From Burkholderia ubonensis (lineage in GTDB: Bacteria > Pseudomonadota > Gammaproteobacteria > Burkholderiales > Burkholderiaceae), in contig NZ_CP013422.1 of NCBI RefSeq assembly GCF_001718695.1, forward strand, positions 496,001-560,000: a stretch of DNA of 64,000 nt, written 5' to 3'. Within the stretch, counting starts at the first letter, position 1. The number at the start of each line of letters is the position of its first letter. Positions 62,034-64,000 of this stretch are shown one piece after another. The position numbers and the translations under genes are program-made. The notes beneath the pieces are model-generated. The model had not been told where the DNA came from and did not search any database. It saw only the letters and a list, made by a program, of their open reading frames with translations.

Positions 62034-64000
62034 ATGGCAAAGACGACAGGCGGAAAGAAAGCAGCGGGCAAGGGCTCGACGGAGCCGACCAAGAAGGTCA
62101 CAGCGGCCAAGTCTGCTTCTTCCGCCAGGACGGTGTCTTCCGCCACGACGGCCACGGCAAGAAAAAAAACCGCGGCCGGCACCGCTCAGGCTGCGCCGGC
62201 GCAGGCAGCCAGAACACGGGCTGCCGCCAGACCCGACTCCGGGCCGGCCAAGCCGGTGGCGAAGCGGGCAAGTGCGAAAAGCGCAAGGGACGCGGCTGCC
62301 GCGGCGGACGAAACGGCAGTACGTAATACTCATGCACCCACGGTTCAACCGGCTGTCGTCCAGCAGCCGCGAGTCGATTTAGCCGGTACGGCGAACTCCA
62401 TGACGAAAAAGCTGAACGAAGTATCCGTCGATGACGACGCAAATCAGAGCGACGAGCAGCCTGCTGCGGCTGCCGCTGGCAAATCCAAGGTGCGCGATCG
62501 CCGCGCCAAGGAGAAGGCGCTGCTGAAGGAAGCGTTCGCGACGAGCACGCCCGGCACGGCCGAGGAGCTCGAAGAGCGTCGCGTGAAGCTGCGCGCGCTC
62601 ATCAAGCTCGGCAAGGAGCGCGGCTTCCTCACGTATGCCGAAATCAACGACCACCTGCCGGACAACTTCACCGAGACCGAAGCCCTCGAAGGCATCATCG
62701 GCACGTTCAACGACATGGGCGTGGCGGTCTACGAGCAGGCGCCGGACGCGGAAACGCTGCTCTTGAACGACAACGCGCCGGCGGCGTCGTCGGACGATGA
62801 AGTCGAAGAGGAAGCGGAAGTTGCGCTGTCCACCGTCGATTCCGAATTCGGCCGCACGACCGATCCGGTGCGGATGTACATGCGCGAAATGGGCACGGTC
62901 GAGCTGCTCACGCGCGAAGGCGAAATCGAGATCGCGAAGCGGATCGAGGACGGCCTGCGCCACATGGTGATGGCGATTTCCGCGTGCCCGACGACGATCG
63001 CCGACATCCTCGCGATGGCCGAGCGCGTCGCGAACGAAGAGAGCCGTATCGACGAGCTCGTCGACGGCCTGCTCGATCCGAATGCGTCGGACACCGACAC
63101 CGACGGCTTCTCCGCGAAGGCGGCGGAAGAGATCGAGAACGAGGACGACGAAGCCGAAGAGGAAGAGGAAGAAGAGGAAGAGGAGGACGATGACGGCGCC
63201 GCGCAGGCGACCGCCAACGCCGCCCAGCTCGAAGCCCTCAAGCGCGCATCGCTCGAGAAGTTCGCGCAGATCAGCGAATGGTTCGACAAGATGCGCCGCG
63301 CGTTCGAGAAGGAAGGCTACAAGTCGAAGTCCTACCTGAAGGCGCAGGAAACGATCCAGTCCGAGCTGATGACGATCCGCTTCACCGCGCGCACCGTCGA
63401 GCGCCTGTGCGACACGTTGCGTGCGCAAGTGGATGAGGTGCGTCAGGTCGAGCGTCAGATCCTGCACATCGTCGTCGACAAGTGCGGGATGCCGCGTTCG
63501 GAATTCATCGCGCGCTTCCCCGGTAGCGAGACGGATCTCGACTGGGCCGAGAAGGTCGCAGCCGAAGGGCATTCGTACAGCGCGGTGCTGTCGCGCAACA
63601 TCCCGGCGATCCGCGAACAGCAGCAGCGCCTGCTCGACCTGCAGGCGCGCGTCGTGCTGCCGCTGAAGGACCTGAAGGAAACCAACCGCCAGATGGCGGC
63701 GGGCGAATTGAAGGCGCGTCAGGCGAAGCGCGAGATGACCGAGGCGAACCTGCGTCTCGTGATCTCGATCGCGAAGAAGTACACGAACCGCGGCCTGCAG
63801 TTCCTGGACCTGATCCAGGAAGGCAACATCGGCCTGATGAAGGCGGTGGACAAGTTCGAATACCGTCGCGGCTACAAGTTCTCGACGTATGCGACGTGGT
63901 GGATCCGCCAGGCCATCACGCGTTCGATCGCGGACCAGGCGCGCACGATCCGGATTCCGGTTCACATGATCGAGACGATCAACAAGATGAACCGCATCTC
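62034..64000 (+). CDS. rpoD: RNA polymerase primary sigma factor RpoD (3'-truncated)
   Basis: The frame runs to the window end, about 655 codons seen. Residues 1-125 are a Lys/Ala/Thr-rich, histone-H1-like extension; a downstream ATG (62401, MTKKLNE) marks where other bacteria start. Then come region 1.1, 1.2 ('[31 protein letters not shown]'), the non-conserved domain with a run of Glu/Asp, and regions 2.1-2.4 ('[35 protein letters not shown]' in shorter parts, '[32 protein letters not shown]'). Region 4 lies outside the window. Confidence 0.96.
   Translation, partial: MAKTTGGKKAAGKGSTEPTKKVTAAKSASSARTVSSATTATARKKTAAGTAQAAPAQAARTRAAARPDSGPAKPVAKRASAKSARDAAAAADETAVRNTHAPTVQPAVVQQPRVDLAGTANSMTKKLNEVSVDDDANQSDEQPAAAAAGKSKVRDRRAKEKALLKEAFATSTPGTAEELEERRVKLRALIKLGKERGFLTYAEINDHLPDNFTETEALEGIIGTFNDMGVAVYEQAPDAETLLLNDNAPAASSDDEVEEEAEVALSTVDSEFGRTTDPVRMYMREMGTVELLTREGEIEIAKRIEDGLRHMVMAISACPTTIADILAMAERVANEESRIDELVDGLLDPNASDTDTDGFSAKAAEEIENEDDEAEEEEEEEEEEDDDGAAQATANAAQLEALKRASLEKFAQISEWFDKMRRAFEKEGYKSKSYLKAQETIQSELMTIRFTARTVERLCDTLRAQVDEVRQVERQILHIVVDKCGMPRSEFIARFPGSETDLDWAEKVAAEGHSYSAVLSRNIPAIREQQQRLLDLQARVVLPLKDLKETNRQMAAGELKARQAKREMTEANLRLVISIAKKYTNRGLQFLDLIQEGNIGLMKAVDKFEYRRGYKFSTYATWWIRQAITRSIADQARTIRIPVHMIETINKMNRI

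Overview
The window reads as one stretch of a Burkholderia chromosome, most likely a Burkholderia cepacia complex species. The DNA is very GC-rich, with strong G/C third-position preference in the real genes. The left end is the export-to-glycosyltransferase part of a cepacian (bce-I type) exopolysaccharide cluster. The right end carries the housekeeping block polA ... xseB-ispA-dxs ... folE2, tsaD, rpsU-yqeY-dnaG-rpoD. From memory, B. cenocepacia has both blocks on its second large replicon, which fits, but I cannot prove replicon or species from sequence alone. I see no insertion sequence, prophage, CRISPR array, tRNA or rRNA.

Layout. (1) 1-9.4 kb: bceE-F-G-H-I-J-K, one tightly packed plus-strand operon, 5'-truncated by the window edge and closed by a clean terminator. 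The last gene, bceK, has a frameshift. (2) 9.4-14.4 kb: two MFS exporters, each beside a regulator (HxlR, AraC), an FKBP-type isomerase, and an ABAB tandem repeat. (3) 14.8-18.65 kb: a PF10118-type hydrolase, then a VpsR-type sigma-54 enhancer-binding protein. That regulator is flanked by a perfect 20-bp palindrome upstream. Downstream lies a sigma-54 promoter-like site with two palindromes at activator distance, leading into about 1 kb without a convincing gene. (4) 18.65-30.2 kb: accessory genes, including an orphan amino-acid binding protein, an Xre/RES toxin-antitoxin pair, a TreZ-like protein that seems to have lost its catalytic residues, a CBS/CorC membrane protein, a histidine-kinase-like protein with a degraded ATP site, and a LysR/tautomerase divergent pair. 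(5) 30.3-38.9 kb: a CYTH-like/CHAD protein, modE facing modABC with a ModE-type operator, a PAP2 phosphatase, a PHB-depolymerase-type esterase, a 58-residue DUF3563 protein behind a striking palindromic promoter, and ohr/ohrR. (6) 38.9-64 kb: thrB, amn, LOG/polA, ndh, a Tat-exported dienelactone hydrolase, a rhodanese, a Rieske oxygenase, isoprenoid precursor genes, folE2, tsaD and the macromolecular-synthesis operon. folE2 carries two mutually compensating indels.

Functional picture. The left end makes and exports exopolysaccharide, and the nearby VpsR-type activator is a plausible regulator of surface polysaccharide, as relatives are. mod genes, ohr/ohrR and the Xre/RES pair each carry visible candidate operators. 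The three indel events (one in bceK, two in folE2) are either real lesions or assembly errors, and reads would settle this. The best candidates for something undescribed are the sigma-54 transcript region at 17.7-18.6 kb, the shared promoter architecture at 37.47 and 52.27 kb, and the two degenerate enzymes at 23.4 and 27.1 kb.
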